Shown here in pieces: positions 1 through 8,667 of a DNA stretch of 64,000 nucleotides. The stretch's first letter is position 1; every line of letters starts with the position of its first letter. The stretch is from Akkermansia muciniphila (lineage in GTDB: Bacteria > Verrucomicrobiota > Verrucomicrobiia > Limisphaerales > UBA9464), in NCBI GenBank assembly GCA_945898055.1, contig CAMDGV010000003.1, forward strand, positions 62,001 to 126,000, written 5' to 3'. Below the pieces are notes generated by a model. It was given only the letters and a program-made list of their open reading frames with translations, was not told where the DNA came from and did not search any database. Position numbers and translations under genes: made by a program.

Positions 1-892
1 GATTCGAGCAGTGCCACCATCAAGACACCGCCGTGGACCGGAGTATTATTACCGCTGTTAAGCTCTGAACTTTTGTTCCGGATTCCAGTGGCAAGTGCCA
101 AGGGTCAGGGATGGCAACGGCTCCGTTCGAGCCAAGGCGATTTCTGAGATGATCTTGCCTGCTTGCGAGCGATCTTGCAGAGATGACCGACAGATTTTCG
201 ACCGAGCCGCAGTAGCGCCTGTCCCTTAGCGATAGCTTTGCGGATGGCTCCATTGCGCGCTCCGCCTCAACTGAGGTATCTCGGAGATAACCTTGCGCAG
301 ATCAGTCAAAAGGGCCCGTCGGGGCTGATGAAATTGGACGGGTAATCGTCAGCGTCGAAGGCGGCTCCAACTTAAGTGGGGGAGAATGCCTTGAACCGTC
401 AAAACAAGGCTGTTGAAAATACGACCCGCGTCCTTCCGCAAGGCGAGCCGGACCCGAAGGCTCGCGAGGGTTAGGTTGCTGATGCTAAAACCGGCGAGAG
501 AACTGAATCGACGGATGGCCGCGAGCTTACCCAAAAGCACAAACCGAGGTATTGAACAGACTGCGCAAGTTACCCACGACTAAACCCTTATTTACCCACA
601 CTGATCGCAAATTCATCGGTCAGCTTGGCCTCGAGGTAGACTCGATAGTGATGCGGGCTATTTCGGCAAGGGTCGTGAAAGGAGGCTTCAGCAGAGGTCA
701 AAAACTGGGTCAGATGATGATCACCTCGGATTCCACAGACCCGACATCACGCGTCAGACCTCCTGCGATGGCCCGCCGCAACAAGGTCAAACCTAGAGCG
801 ATTGAGAATTAGGATGCGTCTATACGGAGAGCGAGTTAGTCTGGTGACTGTCCCCTGACTGCGGCTAGCAATTCCCCTCTCTTTCTTAATCT
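1..892. other. gene-poor stretch, no supportable gene
   Basis: I see no gene here that I can support. The longest open frame on the plus strand (552-812, 86 codons) is basic, lacks any domain or signal I recognise and has no convincing ribosome binding site. Minus-strand frames at 20-253 and 349-540 are equally featureless. The stretch has mid-range GC up to about 840, and the AT-rich cassette starts immediately after it. It may be the left junction of that cassette or decayed coding sequence. Confidence 0.5.
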
Positions 893-2227
893 ATGAAAAC
901 GATATCCAATAAACTTAACCTTTTTGATCTTTCTATGATTGTGGTTAGTTTAGTTATTGGAATGGGTATTTTTAGAACCCCGGCCTCTGTTGCGGCAACC
1001 ACGGGTAGCATCCATTTATTTTTCTTGGTCTGGATGATTGGCGGAATCATCGCTCTTTGTGGGGCACTTACTTTTGCGGAAATAGGTCTTCGGCTACCCG
1101 CAATGGGCGGCTACTATAAAATCTTCGCCACTTGTTATCACCCGGCAATCGGTTTTACTATAAACACATTAATATTAATCTCTAATGCGGCCTCACTGGC
1201 CGTTGTCTCTTTAATCGGAGCTGACTATGTCAGTGATTTGCTCTTCGATCGACCATCGGGAGCGATTTTTAATTCGAGTACATCTGCCCTTGCTGTTGCT
1301 ATATTTTATATTGTAAATTTATTTGGTTTAAAAACAAGCAGTCGAATGCAAAATGTACTGACCGTAGTTAAAAGCGGGCTAGTGATAATTCTAATCTTAA
1401 GTGTCTTCAAGGGGGTTCTAATAATGCCTCATGGCTATGAGAATAATGCTCCGCTTTTTACACTCTCTGAAAAGTCAGCTCTTTCACTTTTTCTAATATC
1501 ATTAATTCCAGTCTGTTTTTCATATGGAGGTTATCAACAAAGTATTAATTTTGGATCAGAAGTAAAAAATCCTCAAATAATCCCGAAGGGAATTTTTATT
1601 GGTATGACTATTGTTGTAGCTCTATATTTATTAATTAATTACGCCTATACCCGAGTCATCGGATACGAGACGATGAAAAATGCCAGCGCTATTGGATCGC
1701 TTTTATGTGAGGCTTGGTTTGGTAAATTTGGAGGGAAAGTATTTGACGGCTTAATGTTCTTAAGTGTGCTTGCCTATGTTAATATAATACTAATGAGCAA
1801 TCCACGAGTTATGTGTGCCATGAGCGAAGATAAAGTTTTCCCAAAAGCATTCTCTTATCGCAGTCCGAAAAACCAATCGTTAGTTGTCGGGCTCACAATT
1901 TTCTCATTGGTTACAATTCTAATTACGTTCTTCGGTAAGGGCGTTGATAATATTCTAACGTTTACCATGTTTCTTGATAGTATTGGAATGAGCACAGCCG
2001 CTGCAACTATTTTTATTCTAAGAAAGAAAAATATCAATCAAGAAATGATATGCGGGCAATGGAATAAATTTACCCCTCTCCTCGCCTCGTTCTTTATATT
2101 AAGTTATTTTATGGTGGCAGTCGCGGTAGTAATAAAAAATGTGACTGCGGCATTAACAGGGGTCGGGTTACTTATATTATTACTTGGGGTTTATTATGTT
2201 TTATATTTTAAAAAGAGATCCAAATGA
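893..2227 (+). CDS. APC-family amino-acid permease
   Basis: Predicted inner-membrane amino-acid transporter of the APC superfamily, 444 residues, the usual length for about 12 membrane helices. The first helix carries the family's glycine-rich unwound segment (VIGMGIFRTP, about residues 22-31), followed by FAEIGLRLPAMGGYY (about 63-77), which matches the conserved E-x-x-x-P-x-x-GG-Y region. Hydrophobic segments run to the C-terminus. Its stop overlaps the start of the next gene (ATGA), so the two are almost surely co-translated, suggesting that the transporter imports or exports the substrate or product of that PLP enzyme. The gene is strongly AT-rich compared with genes from 4.6 kb onward, a sign of transfer. 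Substrate is not decidable from sequence. Confidence 0.9.
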   Translation: MKTISNKLNLFDLSMIVVSLVIGMGIFRTPASVAATTGSIHLFFLVWMIGGIIALCGALTFAEIGLRLPAMGGYYKIFATCYHPAIGFTINTLILISNAASLAVVSLIGADYVSDLLFDRPSGAIFNSSTSALAVAIFYIVNLFGLKTSSRMQNVLTVVKSGLVIILILSVFKGVLIMPHGYENNAPLFTLSEKSALSLFLISLIPVCFSYGGYQQSINFGSEVKNPQIIPKGIFIGMTIVVALYLLINYAYTRVIGYETMKNASAIGSLLCEAWFGKFGGKVFDGLMFLSVLAYVNIILMSNPRVMCAMSEDKVFPKAFSYRSPKNQSLVVGLTIFSLVTILITFFGKGVDNILTFTMFLDSIGMSTAAATIFILRKKNINQEMICGQWNKFTPLLASFFILSYFMVAVAVVIKNVTAALTGVGLLILLLGVYYVLYFKKRSK

Positions 2228-3384
2228 ATATATCGTATATTGTTAACGAGCTAGCTGAAGATAGAGAAAATTATTATAATGCGGTTGCGCCACCGATCAT
2301 GCAAAGCAGCAATTTTGCTTTTGCTAACTGTGAAGAGATGCGGAGTGCACTTGCAGACGAATACTCAACCTTCTTGTATAGTCGAGGGCTAAATCCTACA
2401 GTCGATATTCTCCGGAAAAAGTTAGCTGCGCTTGATCATGCGGAGGATTGCCTTGTTTTTAATAGCGGAGTTGCCGCAATTTTTGTCGCAATTCTGGCAA
2501 ATATAAAATCAGGAGATCATATAATTTCCGTAAGTAAGCCATATACTTGGGCTGAAAAACTATTCAATGTTATTTTGCCGCGGTTCGGTGTCACCACTTC
2601 GTTTATTGACGGCTGTGATATAGCTAATTTCAAGCGGGCTATTTTACCGTCCACCACCATTATTTATCTTGAGAGTCCCAATAGTTGGGATTTTGCTCTT
2701 CAGGACCTAAAAGCCGTTGCCGAACTTGCAAAATTAAATGGAATTTTAACAATAATTGATAATAGTTATTGTACTTCAATCTATCAAAAACCGATTGATC
2801 TTGGAATCGATATAGTTCTGCAATCGGGTACAAAGTATATTGGGGGGCACAGCGATACTCTGGCAGGAGTACTCAGTGGGAAGAGGGTGATGATCGAGCG
2901 TATATTTGCCTCAGAATACAACAATATCGGTAGCGGAATATCTCCATTTAATGCCTGGTTGCTAATCCGTGGGTTGAGAACTTTACCCATGCGAATCGAA
3001 AGAATTACTAAGAGCACCTTTCAAATATTAGAATATTTGAAATCGCACGAAAAAGTAGAGAGAGTGATATTTCCATTCGACGAAAGTTTTCCGCAATATG
3101 CTTTAGCTAAGCAACAAATGAAAGGGGCCTGCGGATTGCTGACTTTTATCGTAAAAGCGACTAAACGAGAGCAGATTGAAAATTTCTGCAATCGTCTGCA
3201 ACATATTTTGTTGGCTGTAAGTTGGGGGGGATACGAGAGTCTTATTGTTGCCAAATGTGTTTGTATGGCAACTGCTGATTTTGACGCAACGAATCCCGCG
3301 CATCGCATGATAAGAATGTACGTCGGCCTGGAGGAACCGGCCTATCTGATAGAAGATTTGGAACTTGGGTTTAGTGGAATCTAG
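2224..3384 (+). CDS. Cys/Met-metabolism PLP-dependent enzyme
   Basis: Fold-type I PLP enzyme of the Cys/Met metabolism family (cystathionine gamma-synthase, cystathionine lyases, methionine gamma-lyase), 386 residues, full length. Visible landmarks are SNFAFANCEEM near the N-terminus, YSRGLNPTVDILRKKLAALD (PLP phosphate-binding Tyr/Arg region), the aspartate region IIDNSYCTSIYQKP, and SGTKYIGGHSD, in which Lys204 should form the Schiff base. The ESPNS segment replaces the commoner E-x-P-x-NP. It overlaps the permease stop by four bases, so a two-gene operon is expected. Base composition is AT-rich like its partner. Lyase versus synthase, and methionine versus cysteine or cystathionine substrate, cannot be settled by eye. 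Confidence 0.88.
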   Translation: MNISYIVNELAEDRENYYNAVAPPIMQSSNFAFANCEEMRSALADEYSTFLYSRGLNPTVDILRKKLAALDHAEDCLVFNSGVAAIFVAILANIKSGDHIISVSKPYTWAEKLFNVILPRFGVTTSFIDGCDIANFKRAILPSTTIIYLESPNSWDFALQDLKAVAELAKLNGILTIIDNSYCTSIYQKPIDLGIDIVLQSGTKYIGGHSDTLAGVLSGKRVMIERIFASEYNNIGSGISPFNAWLLIRGLRTLPMRIERITKSTFQILEYLKSHEKVERVIFPFDESFPQYALAKQQMKGACGLLTFIVKATKREQIENFCNRLQHILLAVSWGGYESLIVAKCVCMATADFDATNPAHRMIRMYVGLEEPAYLIEDLELGFSGI

Positions 3385-3526
3385 TTTTACCGGAGGGCAA
3401 TCGGTGCTCGAAGACTCTATTTTGATTTGGACTTACTATTGTCCAAGTAACATTGAGTAAAATAAATTTATGACAGCAGGCTCTCTCTGAATTCTATTGT
3501 GAACATACTTTTTATCTAGATATTGA

Positions 3527-4432
3527 TTAGGATAGAAGGGTCGTTTCAGTGATTTTGAGGGGCAAGTTAACTACCACTTTATTGCCGCGATTAAGATATT
3601 CTACATTTAGACTTGAATTAGCCATAGCTATACCTCTCCCGTGATTATCAAACATTCTTGAATCATCAAATTGTAAAAACTTCTCAAACTCAAAACCGTG
3701 ACCCTCATCTTCAATTACTAATCTCATTGAATTGCCCTCTTTTCTCAAAGAGACTTTCACTATACGATCCTTATATTTTTCGTCCGCCAGCCTTCTTTTA
3801 ATTTCCTTGTCTAGATTTCCATTATTTGTTAAATCTGTTTTCTCTTCGTAAGTAATGGCTAGGTTTCCGTGCTCAACCGCATTAGTTAGTATTTCGGATA
3901 CGAGCATAGCTGTATCGAATCTTTCGCAAATATTTGCAATAGCAACGGCTAGGAGTTCAGCCTGATCAACTGTTTTAAAGGTAAAATAAGCCTCGTCTAG
4001 TAGTTCAAGTAGATTCTCGGCTTTCTTTAATTTTGATGTTAATCTTTTTTGATTATTACCGCTTCGAATTGCTGAGCGTATAGTGGAAAGTAATACTTCA
4101 GGGCGGGTTGGTTTTACTAAATAATAGTAGGCTCCTGCATCAATTCCTTGTCTAATATGTTCAGGCCCCTTCATTCCGGTTTGCATTATTACTTGAATGC
4201 TATCAAATTTTGTTTTTTTCCTCATCCATTTCAGCAATTCGAGTCCGCTCAAATCTGGTATTGCCCAGTCTAAAATGACAACCGTGATTTTCTCGCTTTC
4301 GTTTTCAAGAATCTGTTGTGCAGATCTTGCGGTATCAGCTATAACTACTAAATAGCCTTTGCGAGACAAAATCGAAGAGGTCAGTTTTAGAAAAACTGGA
4401 TCATCTTCAACAATGAGGATCAAATCTGTCAT
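3527..4432 (-). CDS. receiver domain fused to HATPase_c (RsbW-like) output
   Basis: Signalling protein of 301 residues with two domains. Residues 1-120 form a CheY-like receiver: acidic pair Asp10/Asp11, phospho-acceptor Asp55 in VVILDWAIPD, Thr85 and Lys107. Residues about 155-295 form a GHKL ATPase: N-box SEILTNAVEHGN, G1 box IEDEGHGF, G2 box GRGIAMA. There is no DHp dimerisation/phospho-histidine segment, so it is not a histidine kinase; the ATPase resembles serine-kinase anti-sigma factors such as RsbW/SpoIIAB. A phosphorylation-controlled partner switch is therefore likely, but no sigma factor, STAS protein or cognate kinase is adjacent. It is AT-rich, converges on the PLP-enzyme gene 142 bp away and probably belongs to the same transferred block. 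Confidence 0.85.
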   Translation of the reverse strand: MTDLILIVEDDPVFLKLTSSILSRKGYLVVIADTARSAQQILENESEKITVVILDWAIPDLSGLELLKWMRKKTKFDSIQVIMQTGMKGPEHIRQGIDAGAYYYLVKPTRPEVLLSTIRSAIRSGNNQKRLTSKLKKAENLLELLDEAYFTFKTVDQAELLAVAIANICERFDTAMLVSEILTNAVEHGNLAITYEEKTDLTNNGNLDKEIKRRLADEKYKDRIVKVSLRKEGNSMRLVIEDEGHGFEFEKFLQFDDSRMFDNHGRGIAMANSSLNVEYLNRGNKVVVNLPLKITETTLLS

Positions 4433-4557
4433 GATGAAAGGGGGCGTTAATGTATTGGACTGCCGCGGTAGATCTAAAGAGGAAGATTGCGGTCAAATAA
4501 TTATTAAATTTGCTTAGTTGGATCAGTGAGGAAGCGGGTGGTTGAGATCTAATATCC

Positions 4558-4569
4558 CCTCATATGAGG
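4558..4569. repeat. 12-bp perfect palindrome downstream of glgP
   Basis: CCTCATATGAGG is a perfect palindrome in the 193-bp gap between the receiver-ATPase gene and the end of glgP, close to where AT-rich sequence gives way to ordinary composition. It could be a protein-binding site or chance; there is no U-tract to make it a terminator. Confidence 0.3.
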
Positions 4570-4626
4570 TATCCAGCGCCACACTCTCCTCGAAGTGGAC
4601 GCAGGAGTTGGTAAGTAGGAGTGGGT

Positions 4627-6768
4627 TTAGCGCTTCAAATAATACTTGTTGGTGTACTCTTGGACCATGCGCCAGGTGCTGTACTCCGCTGCAAGTGTGC
4701 GCCAAGCCTCGCGGATCTTGGCAACCCACAGTTGAGGTATCCCATTTGAATCTCGATTAAAGAAAGTAGGTATTACTTCCTTGGTCAGTACTTCATATAG
4801 ATTTTCGCTGTCGATTCGATCTTGTTCATCAATGTCGTCCGGGTGTGAATCAGGACCAATTGCGAAACCATTGTTTCCGTTATACCCCTCCCGCCACCAG
4901 CCGTCCATGATGCTTAGATTAAGACAACCGTGCGCGGTAGTCTTCATCCCACTGGTTCCACTGGCCTCCAGTGGTCTTCGCGGATTATTGAGCCAGACGT
5001 CGCATCCTGAAACCATTTGGCGAGCCACGTGAATATCGTAGTTTTCGATGAACACAAGGTTGCCCTTCAGCTCACTAAATTTAGAGAGATGAATTACTTT
5101 CTGGATAAAACCTTTTCCTGAATCGTCGCGTGGATGCGCTTTACCTGCAAAAACGAACTGAATCGGGTGGCCAGTGTCTTTAACTAGCTTCACGACGGCT
5201 TCAAACTGATCGAATATTAATGGAGCGCGCTTGTAGGTGGCAAAGCGCCGGGCAAAGCCGATGGTTAATGCGTCTGGGTTTAAAAAGGAGTCAAAGGTAA
5301 TAAAATCTCGGTGAGTGAAAGTGCCGCCTTGCAGCAGGAGACGGCGTCTGGCGAATTCGATCAACTCGCGGCGTAAACGGTAGCGGATGGACCAAATTTC
5401 TTGATCACTGGTTACCGAGGGATCTGCTAAACGGGACCAAAACTCCGGGGAATTGGCATCAGCAATCCAGTCGGTATCTGATTTACCGGTGTAAAGTTGG
5501 TGATACTTCTTTTGCCAAATCTTGCGCACGGTCCCCTTCATCCAGCCGACCAAATGAATCCCGTTGGTAACGTGTCCTATGGGAACTTCTTCTGGGGATT
5601 TAGCACCAAAGAAGTTCATCCACATCTCTCGGCTTACCGCACCATGAAGTTCGCTAACCCCATTGGCAGCTCGAGAATAGCGAAGTGCTAAAACGGTCAT
5701 GCAAAAGGTTTCACTAGCATCGCCAGTCCGCACCCGACCCAAGTCCATGAGTTGGGTTGGCTGCAAATGCAAATCTGATCCAAGTCCATGCCCAGCGTAC
5801 CTCATTAGATCGCTACTAAAGCGATCGTGCCCAGCTTCGACCGGGGTGTGGGTTGTGAAGAGACATTCCGATTTTGTCGCAGATGAAGCTTCAGGAAACG
5901 ACTTACCGAGGGCAATTTTTTCTCGAATAAGTTCCAGCGTTAAGAACGCCGCATGGCCCTCGTTCATGTGAAAGGTGGAAGGCTTGATTCCCAGCGCGCG
6001 GAGGAGTCGAACGCCACCGACTCCCAGGACAATTTCCTGCATAATGCGGGTCGTACTGTCGCCGCCGTAAACCCGTAGAGTGAGATCACGAAACATCGGT
6101 TCGTTCTCTGGGCGATTTGTATCAAGGAGGTAAACCGGACACCGCCCTATGTTGACTCGCCAAGCATGGAAATGAACGGTACTCGAGGCAATTTTAACTG
6201 AGCCAACCAGCAGTTCTCCATTTGCGGCGAGGACAGGTTCCAGGGGCAAGTTAGCGGGATTCAACTGCGTGTAGTATTCCGTCTGCCAGTTGTCTTGGTT
6301 GATCGATTGTTGAAAATAGCCCTCTCGGTAAAAGAGAGAGATGCCGACAAACCCAATGCCTAGGTCGCTGGCTGACTTGGCATGATCTCCCGCCAAGACG
6401 CCCAATCCTCCAGCGGCGATGGGTAGGGTCTCGTGAAAAGCAAATTCTGCTGAGAAATAGGCCACCGGATTAGCCTTTAACGCGGGGGCATTTAGGGCGC
6501 CCCAAGTGTCAGGGGTTGAAACGTAGGCATCAAATCGAGCTAAAATAGCCCGGGCTCGATCAGCAAAGCTGGGGTCACCAAGGCGCACCCTCAATTCATA
6601 GGGGGAAACTTCTTTTAAGATGGCGACGGCGTTATGGTACAAGTTTTGCCAACCGCGAGGGGAGAGATCGTAGAAAAGTTCTTGGGCATCCTGATCCCAA
6701 CTCCACCACAGATTGCGGGCGAGTCGGTTTAAACCGGCAACGAGATCCGTCACTTCAATCGCTGTCAT
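4627..6768 (-). CDS. glgP: alpha-glucan (glycogen/maltodextrin) phosphorylase
   Basis: Cytosolic glucan phosphorylase (EC 2.4.1.1), releasing glucose-1-phosphate from alpha-1,4-glucans. The 713-residue protein belongs to the short bacterial type that begins with a DUF3417 domain (ARNLWWSWDQDAQELF at about 17-32). Other landmarks are FSAEFAFHETLPIAAGGLGVLAGDH, the MNEGHAAFLTLE segment, ATYKRAPLI, and the PLP site SGTSGMK, whose Lys609 should bind the cofactor. It is monocistronic as far as can be seen, with no other glycogen gene nearby. Composition is normal for the window, so it lies outside the AT-rich block to its left. Confidence 0.93.
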   Translation of the reverse strand: MTAIEVTDLVAGLNRLARNLWWSWDQDAQELFYDLSPRGWQNLYHNAVAILKEVSPYELRVRLGDPSFADRARAILARFDAYVSTPDTWGALNAPALKANPVAYFSAEFAFHETLPIAAGGLGVLAGDHAKSASDLGIGFVGISLFYREGYFQQSINQDNWQTEYYTQLNPANLPLEPVLAANGELLVGSVKIASSTVHFHAWRVNIGRCPVYLLDTNRPENEPMFRDLTLRVYGGDSTTRIMQEIVLGVGGVRLLRALGIKPSTFHMNEGHAAFLTLELIREKIALGKSFPEASSATKSECLFTTHTPVEAGHDRFSSDLMRYAGHGLGSDLHLQPTQLMDLGRVRTGDASETFCMTVLALRYSRAANGVSELHGAVSREMWMNFFGAKSPEEVPIGHVTNGIHLVGWMKGTVRKIWQKKYHQLYTGKSDTDWIADANSPEFWSRLADPSVTSDQEIWSIRYRLRRELIEFARRRLLLQGGTFTHRDFITFDSFLNPDALTIGFARRFATYKRAPLIFDQFEAVVKLVKDTGHPIQFVFAGKAHPRDDSGKGFIQKVIHLSKFSELKGNLVFIENYDIHVARQMVSGCDVWLNNPRRPLEASGTSGMKTTAHGCLNLSIMDGWWREGYNGNNGFAIGPDSHPDDIDEQDRIDSENLYEVLTKEVIPTFFNRDSNGIPQLWVAKIREAWRTLAAEYSTWRMVQEYTNKYYLKR

Positions 6769-6936
6769 AAGTTATTGATTATTAAAGGTCTGCAGGTCCA
6801 CGGGTGGTGGTTAATTTTGACTCAACCGAGTTAAGTTGCAAACAGTGTAAGGGGTAGAGATAAAGTTGAAGGTAAACCGTCAGTGAAAAACAAAAATTGA
6901 GGAGATTGAGCGCCCCTGAGCTGGGTTGGAGATGAG

Positions 6937-7137
6937 TTATCCCCCAGCAACGATCTGAACAATCTCCAGACGATCGCCCTCGGTGATGAATCGGTCTGGA
7001 AACTCGGAGGATGCCACAGCATCGCCATTATGTTCAATGACGACACTGCGCGGAGGTAGCCCCTGACGAATCAAGAATTGTTCCAGGGAACAGGGTGCGT
7101 CGGTGATTTCTGCTTGCCCATTAGCGGTCAATGTCAT
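6937..7137 (-). CDS. thiS: ThiS-like sulfur carrier protein
   Basis: Ubiquitin-like sulfur carrier for thiazole formation in thiamine biosynthesis: its C-terminal glycine is adenylated and converted to a thiocarboxylate. I choose the internal ATG giving MTLTANGQ, which yields 66 residues, the family's usual size, and aligns with the normal M-x-(I/L)-x-x-NG opening; a frame-open ATG 24 bases upstream is less typical. The protein ends in IVQIVAGG, the essential Gly-Gly terminus, preceded by the EGDRLEIV motif. No thiG, thiF or thiE is adjacent and I see no TPP riboswitch signature upstream, so it is an isolated thi gene here. A MoaD-like carrier is an alternative, but the size and motif favour ThiS. 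Confidence 0.85.
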   Translation of the reverse strand: MTLTANGQAEITDAPCSLEQFLIRQGLPPRSVVIEHNGDAVASSEFPDRFITEGDRLEIVQIVAGG

Positions 7138-7249
7138 CCCGCGCCATAGTGGAACAGTCATTAACCTTGTAAAGATCAGGGAGTTGATCCAAGGAGAATC
7201 CTCTGACTTTTGGCATCGACCGACGGGCTTGGGGCCGTATCGTTTCAGC

Positions 7250-8140
7250 GTGTCGTTGGAACCCCTCCTTACTCTGGACCTCCCAGGGATTCATAAACTA
7301 AAGTCCGGCAAAGTCCGCGAGGTCTTTGATCTCGGGGAGTCCCTCCTTTTTGTTGCTACAGATCGAATCTCTGCGTTCGACTGCACCATGCCCAACGGTA
7401 TCCCGCGGAAAGGCGAAGTACTGACCCAGATTTCCCACTTCTGGTTTGATCTCACCGGTGAATGGCTTCCGAATCATCGAATACTCGGTCGCGACGATCC
7501 TCTGCCGAGCAGTCTAGCCGCCTTTGCCCCTCAACTAGCTGGGCGTAGCATGATTGTCCGCAAGACGAATCCTCTACCCATCGAATGCGTCGTCCGCGGC
7601 TACCTAACTGGATCGGGTTGGAAAGAATACCGGCAGTCGGGGTCTGTGTGTGGCATCCCTCTCCCGGTTGGGCTTGTCGAATCGTCTGAACTGCCTGAAC
7701 CCATCTTTACCCCAGCAACTAAAGCAGAGAACGGTCACGATGAAAATATCTCCTTCGCCCAAGCGATTGAGCTCACAGGCAGTTTAATTGCAGAACGGGC
7801 TCGCGAAATGAGTCTGCGCCTTTACAACTTTGCCCGTCAACACGCCCGCGAGCGGGGTATTCTCATCGCCGATACAAAGTTTGAGTTTGGTTTAATCGAA
7901 GGAAAATTAATTCTCATCGACGAAGTTCTTACCCCTGATTCCTCCCGTTTCTGGCCGGTTGAGGGCTATACTCCAGGACGGAGTCAGCCGAGTTTCGATA
8001 AACAATCTGTACGAGACTATTTGGAATCATTGAATTGGGATAAGGCCCCGCCAGCCCCAGCCCTGCCTCAGGCGGTCGTCGATCGCACCTATTCTAAGTA
8101 TCTGGATGCATTCCGCCGACTCACTGGAACCGATCTTTAA
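7250..8140 (+). CDS. purC: SAICAR synthetase
   Basis: Phosphoribosylaminoimidazole-succinocarboxamide synthase, the ATP-dependent ligation of aspartate to CAIR in de novo purine synthesis. Landmarks: HKLKSGKVREVFDL near the N-terminus, VATDRISAFDC, ECVVRGYLTGSGW, and DTKFEFGL...LIDEVLTPDSSRFW. The frame is open upstream to 7103, but that part overlaps thiS on the other strand and has no family similarity. The GTG at 7250 gives a 297-residue protein starting just before the conserved region, so I prefer it. It heads a plus-strand run purC-ribH-lspA-miaA with gaps of 9-30 bp, probably one operon. purL, another step of the pathway, lies at 31 kb. Confidence 0.94.
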   Translation: MSLEPLLTLDLPGIHKLKSGKVREVFDLGESLLFVATDRISAFDCTMPNGIPRKGEVLTQISHFWFDLTGEWLPNHRILGRDDPLPSSLAAFAPQLAGRSMIVRKTNPLPIECVVRGYLTGSGWKEYRQSGSVCGIPLPVGLVESSELPEPIFTPATKAENGHDENISFAQAIELTGSLIAERAREMSLRLYNFARQHARERGILIADTKFEFGLIEGKLILIDEVLTPDSSRFWPVEGYTPGRSQPSFDKQSVRDYLESLNWDKAPPAPALPQAVVDRTYSKYLDAFRRLTGTDL

Positions 8141-8149
8141 TCGTCAACT

Positions 8150-8641
8150 ATGCTTAAGCCAACCCGCAGCACAGAGATCATCCTCACCCACGCCTCTTTC
8201 GCTATCGTTTGTTCTCAATACAATGCGGAATACACCGAATCGATGTTGGCCGCGGCTCAGGAAACTCTGATCGCCGCCGGAGGATCCTGCGAAATCATTC
8301 GCGTCGCCGGCGCTTTCGAGATTCCCATCGCTGCCGCTGCGGTCATCGCCCGCAAGACACGTCGTCCCGTCGCGGTCCTGTGTCTCGGACTGATTTGGCA
8401 GGGGGAAACTAATCATGCGGAACATATTGGAGAAGCGGTGACCCGCGCTTTAATGGAAATTTCGGTTCGTACAGGAGTTCCCTGCATCCACGAAGTGCTC
8501 ACAGTTCAGACGAGAAAGCAGGCGATTAAGCGTTGCCAAAACCCGGAAACGAACCGTGGCCGGGAGGCAGCCTTGACCGCTTTGAGTCTTCATCAAACCC
8601 TTGAGGGCATCCGCAAGGGTACCACAAACCCTTCGCCCTAA
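8150..8641 (+). CDS. ribH: 6,7-dimethyl-8-ribityllumazine synthase
   Basis: Penultimate enzyme of riboflavin synthesis, condensing 5-amino-6-ribitylaminouracil with dihydroxybutanone phosphate. The 163-residue protein shows the N-terminal FAIVCSQYNAEYTESML segment, the substrate-binding GAFEIP motif and the EVLTVQTRKQAIKRC region. The stretch usually reading G-x-x-I-(R)G-x-T-x-H-F-D-Y is LCLGLIWQGETNHAEHIG here: the histidine and the Gly-Glu-Thr core are kept, while Phe-Asp-Tyr is not. I believe this variant is shared with other verrucomicrobial RibH proteins but could not check. It starts 9 bp after purC and 26 bp before lspA. Confidence 0.9.
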   Translation: MLKPTRSTEIILTHASFAIVCSQYNAEYTESMLAAAQETLIAAGGSCEIIRVAGAFEIPIAAAAVIARKTRRPVAVLCLGLIWQGETNHAEHIGEAVTRALMEISVRTGVPCIHEVLTVQTRKQAIKRCQNPETNRGREAALTALSLHQTLEGIRKGTTNPSP

Positions 8642-8667
8642 GTGGGGCCTTTAGAGATTGTAACCTT

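Noticed and set aside
552..812. 86-codon plus-strand frame near the left end
   Set aside because: No ribosome binding site, no recognisable motif and irregular composition; kept only as a remark.
7103..7249. Upstream in-frame extension of purC
   Set aside because: It overlaps thiS on the opposite strand and has no similarity to SAICAR synthetases; the GTG at 7250 fits family length.
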